DNA of 15,944 nucleotides from Pirellulaceae bacterium (GTDB taxonomy: Bacteria; Planctomycetota; Planctomycetia; Pirellulales; Pirellulaceae), in assembly GCA_030744095.1 (NCBI GenBank), contig JASLRF010000492.1:1-15944 (forward strand). Reading direction: 5' to 3'. The position numbers and the translations under genes were made by a program. Shown in pieces: positions 14,422-15,944 of this stretch. The notes beneath the pieces were generated by a model. That model was not told the origin of the DNA. It made no database searches and saw only the letters and a list, made by a program, of their open reading frames with translations. Each line of letters opens with the position of its first letter. Within the stretch, counting starts at the first letter, position 1.

Positions 14422-15744
14422 ATGGCGCATCGTACGAATCGTCGAAAGTTCTTGAAGACAACCGCAGTTGTCGGTGCGGGTTATTTTGCCGCGTCGGGCC
14501 TTCGGGCACAGGAGAGCAACTCGCCGAACGAACAGGTCAACATTGCTTCGATTGGCGTCGGCGGCAAGGGCGATAGCGACTCGCGCGACGCTGGTACGCA
14601 AGGCAACCTGGTCGCGATTTGCGACATCGATAACAACAACTTAAGAAAGAAGGGGATCGCGTTTCCCAAAGCCAGGCAGTATCGCGACTATCGCAAGATG
14701 CTTGACGAGTATGGCAAGAACATCGACGCGGTGACGGTCAGCACTCCCGATCATTCACACGCGCCGGCGTCACTCATGGCGATGCGGTTGGGCAAGCACT
14801 GTTTTACACAGAAGCCGATGACTCATTCGATCGAAGAAGCTCGCCTGATGGGAGAAGTTGCGCGTGAGATGAAACTCAAGACGCAGATGGGCAATCAAGG
14901 AACCTCCTATGATTCGCTTCGAGAAATGGTTGCCGTGATTCAGAAGGGCACGTTGGGCGCGGTCAGCGAAGTCCATGTTTGGACGAATCGTCCGGTATGG
15001 CCGCAAGGCGATAAAGTGGACCTTAGCAATCCGGCTCCCATTCCATCGCACGTCGATTGGGACCTGTTCTTGGGCCCGGCTGAGAAACGTCCCTATCATC
15101 AGGCGATCCATCCGTTCAAGTGGCGAGGCTTCTGGAGTTTTGGAACGGGCGCGTTGGGTGATATGGCTTGCCACACGTTGAACATGCCATTCATGGCGTT
15201 GGAACTCTACGACCCGACATCAGTGCAAGCCGAAACGAACGGCCACGACGGACAAACCTATCCAGGCTTTTCGATTATCGACTTTGCTTTTCCCGCCAAC
15301 GACAATCGCCCTGCCGTCAAGTTGGTCTGGTACGACGGCGGCAAGCTGCCGCCGAAGGAACTTTTTCATGGCGCTAAGATCCAAAATCGCGGTGCTCTGA
15401 TCATTGGCGATAAGGGTTCTCTGTACGCACCTGGCGATTATGCAGAGAAGGGAATGACGCTTCATGGCGTCGACAAGCCCGATGTCGAATGGGTCAAATC
15501 GCCTGGACACTTTACCGAGTGGATTCGGTCGATTAAGGGTGGCGACGCGGCAGTCTCGAACTTCGCGGACTACGCTGGCCCGCTCACCGAGACGATCCTG
15601 CTTGGCAACCTGGCCCTGGCGGGTGCCACCGAGCCGGGTAAAGGCAAGAAGATTGCGTGGGATTCCAAGAAACTGATCGCGACGAATGCACCGGAGGTGA
15701 TGCACATCGTCAAGAAGGAATACCACAACGGTTTCAAGATCTAG
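14422..15744 (+). CDS. Tat-exported Gfo/Idh/MocA family oxidoreductase
   Basis: The 440-residue protein begins with a Tat signal: N-R-R-K-F-L-K (6-12), then a hydrophobic stretch to about 28 ending L-R-A-Q. The Rossmann NAD(P)-binding domain follows, with I-G-V-G-G-K-G (44-50), an acidic strand end I-C-D-I-D (66-70), V-S-T-P-D-H-S-H-A (106-114) and C-F-T-Q-K-P-M (127-133). The last is the Gfo/Idh E-K-P motif with Gln in place of Glu, a variant seen in many secreted members; the catalytic Lys131 is kept. The C-terminal alpha/beta domain contains the expected W-x-L-F-L-G-P and H-x-F-K-W-R-G-F-W-x-F-G-T-G-A-L-G-D-M-A-C-H blocks around residues 210-255. Such proteins carry their NAD(P) through the Tat system and oxidise or rearrange sugars. 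The substrate is unknown. It forms its own unit after a repeat-bearing gap. Confidence 0.93.
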   Translation: MAHRTNRRKFLKTTAVVGAGYFAASGLRAQESNSPNEQVNIASIGVGGKGDSDSRDAGTQGNLVAICDIDNNNLRKKGIAFPKARQYRDYRKMLDEYGKNIDAVTVSTPDHSHAPASLMAMRLGKHCFTQKPMTHSIEEARLMGEVAREMKLKTQMGNQGTSYDSLREMVAVIQKGTLGAVSEVHVWTNRPVWPQGDKVDLSNPAPIPSHVDWDLFLGPAEKRPYHQAIHPFKWRGFWSFGTGALGDMACHTLNMPFMALELYDPTSVQAETNGHDGQTYPGFSIIDFAFPANDNRPAVKLVWYDGGKLPPKELFHGAKIQNRGALIIGDKGSLYAPGDYAEKGMTLHGVDKPDVEWVKSPGHFTEWIRSIKGGDAAVSNFADYAGPLTETILLGNLALAGATEPGKGKKIAWDSKKLIATNAPEVMHIVKKEYHNGFKI

Positions 15745-15752
15745 TGCGTGTC

Positions 15753-15778
15753 GCACCGACGTGTAGCGTCCGCGGTGC
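15753..15778 (+). terminator. Possible terminator hairpin after the oxidoreductase
   Basis: GCACCG (15753-15758) pairs with CGGTGC (15773-15778), and ACG/CGT extend the stem past a 3-base bulge. Only TTTGGTT follows rather than a full T run, so activity is uncertain. It begins 8 bp after the stop codon. Confidence 0.35.
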
Positions 15779-15873
15779 TTTGGTTCATGAGTCCAAACTG
15801 CGAAAAGCGGCTGCAATGAGTCGGCGTGCGCTCTAGTGCTCGGTCAAGACTAAGAATTAGGGTTGTCGAGCCT

Positions 15874-15900
15874 GGTTGTCGTGGTTCGCTCCGCGAACCA
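15874..15900 (+). repeat. REP-like palindrome, start of another repeat copy at the window edge
   Basis: GGTTGTCG is followed by a perfect palindrome with 8-bp arms, TGGTTCGC/GCGAACCA, around TCC (15882-15900). The order GTCG plus palindrome with a TCC loop matches the first unit at 8059-8080. The sequence after it does not match the rest of the repeat within the window. Confidence 0.6.
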
Positions 15901-15944
15901 AACGCATTGATCGCGATTTGGATCGGTTTTTACTGCCGCAAACT

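Noticed and set aside
1..15944. CRISPR arrays, tRNA or rRNA genes, phage or transposase genes
   Set aside because: No regularly spaced direct repeats, no tRNA T-loop/acceptor pattern and no transposase or integrase motifs were found by reading both strands.

Overview
The window looks like a chromosomal segment of a planctomycete, probably of the Pirellulales/Rhodopirellula type. This rests on the gene content: a secreted PQQ-type beta-propeller protein beginning D-W-N-Q-W-R-G, a fused MFS/spermidine-synthase-like membrane protein, a DUF1598-like secreted protein, a Tat-exported Gfo/Idh/MocA oxidoreductase, a secreted HEAT-plus-sialidase protein, and intergenic repeats with TTCGCTCCGCGAA palindromes. 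Base composition is even and moderately GC-rich. No phage genes, transposase genes, rRNA, tRNA or CRISPR array were seen.

Layout, left to right. The window opens inside the 5' part of a minus-strand gene for a Wzz/GumC-type polysaccharide chain-length determinant (1-456). After a 309-bp gap holding a shortened repeat copy come two minus-strand genes that may be co-transcribed: the MFS/spermidine-synthase-like protein (2317-4623) and then the beta-propeller protein (766-2238). A divergent gap separates them from a plus-strand TIGR04283-type glycosyltransferase (5001-5681). This gene converges on a minus-strand FHA-GAF-AAA+-Fis transcription activator (5837-7843). A long gap (7844-8634) carries repeats and probably the promoter of the DUF1598-like gene (8635-10017), which ends at a strong intrinsic terminator (10048-10082). 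Next is a compact plus-strand cluster: HEAT/sialidase protein (10229-12181), MacB/LolD-type ATPase (12189-12890) and FtsX-type permease (12878-14113), spaced by 7 bp and then overlapping by 13 bp. The last gene is the Gfo/Idh/MocA oxidoreductase (14422-15744).

The most notable structure not explained by genes is a dispersed repeat family with at least five partial or complete copies (about 648-705, 5705-5849, 8055-8284, 14279-14383 and 15874-15900). Its head is a pair of inverted REP-like palindromes, and its body is a roughly 135-bp conserved segment. Two body copies lie in inverted orientation on either side of the FHA/sigma-54 activator gene, and one of them supplies that gene's stop codon and last few codons. 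Other points of note are a 28-residue tandem duplication inside the MFS/spermidine-synthase-like protein, the HEAT-sialidase protein tied to an ABC transporter, and a three-helix FtsX-like permease with histidine clusters in its external domain.

The genes do not form one obvious pathway. The sialidase/ABC cluster is the only convincing operon. Most of the rest look like separate transcription units of envelope, secretion and regulatory functions. I see no clear defence system, biosynthetic cluster or mobile element with its own transposase.
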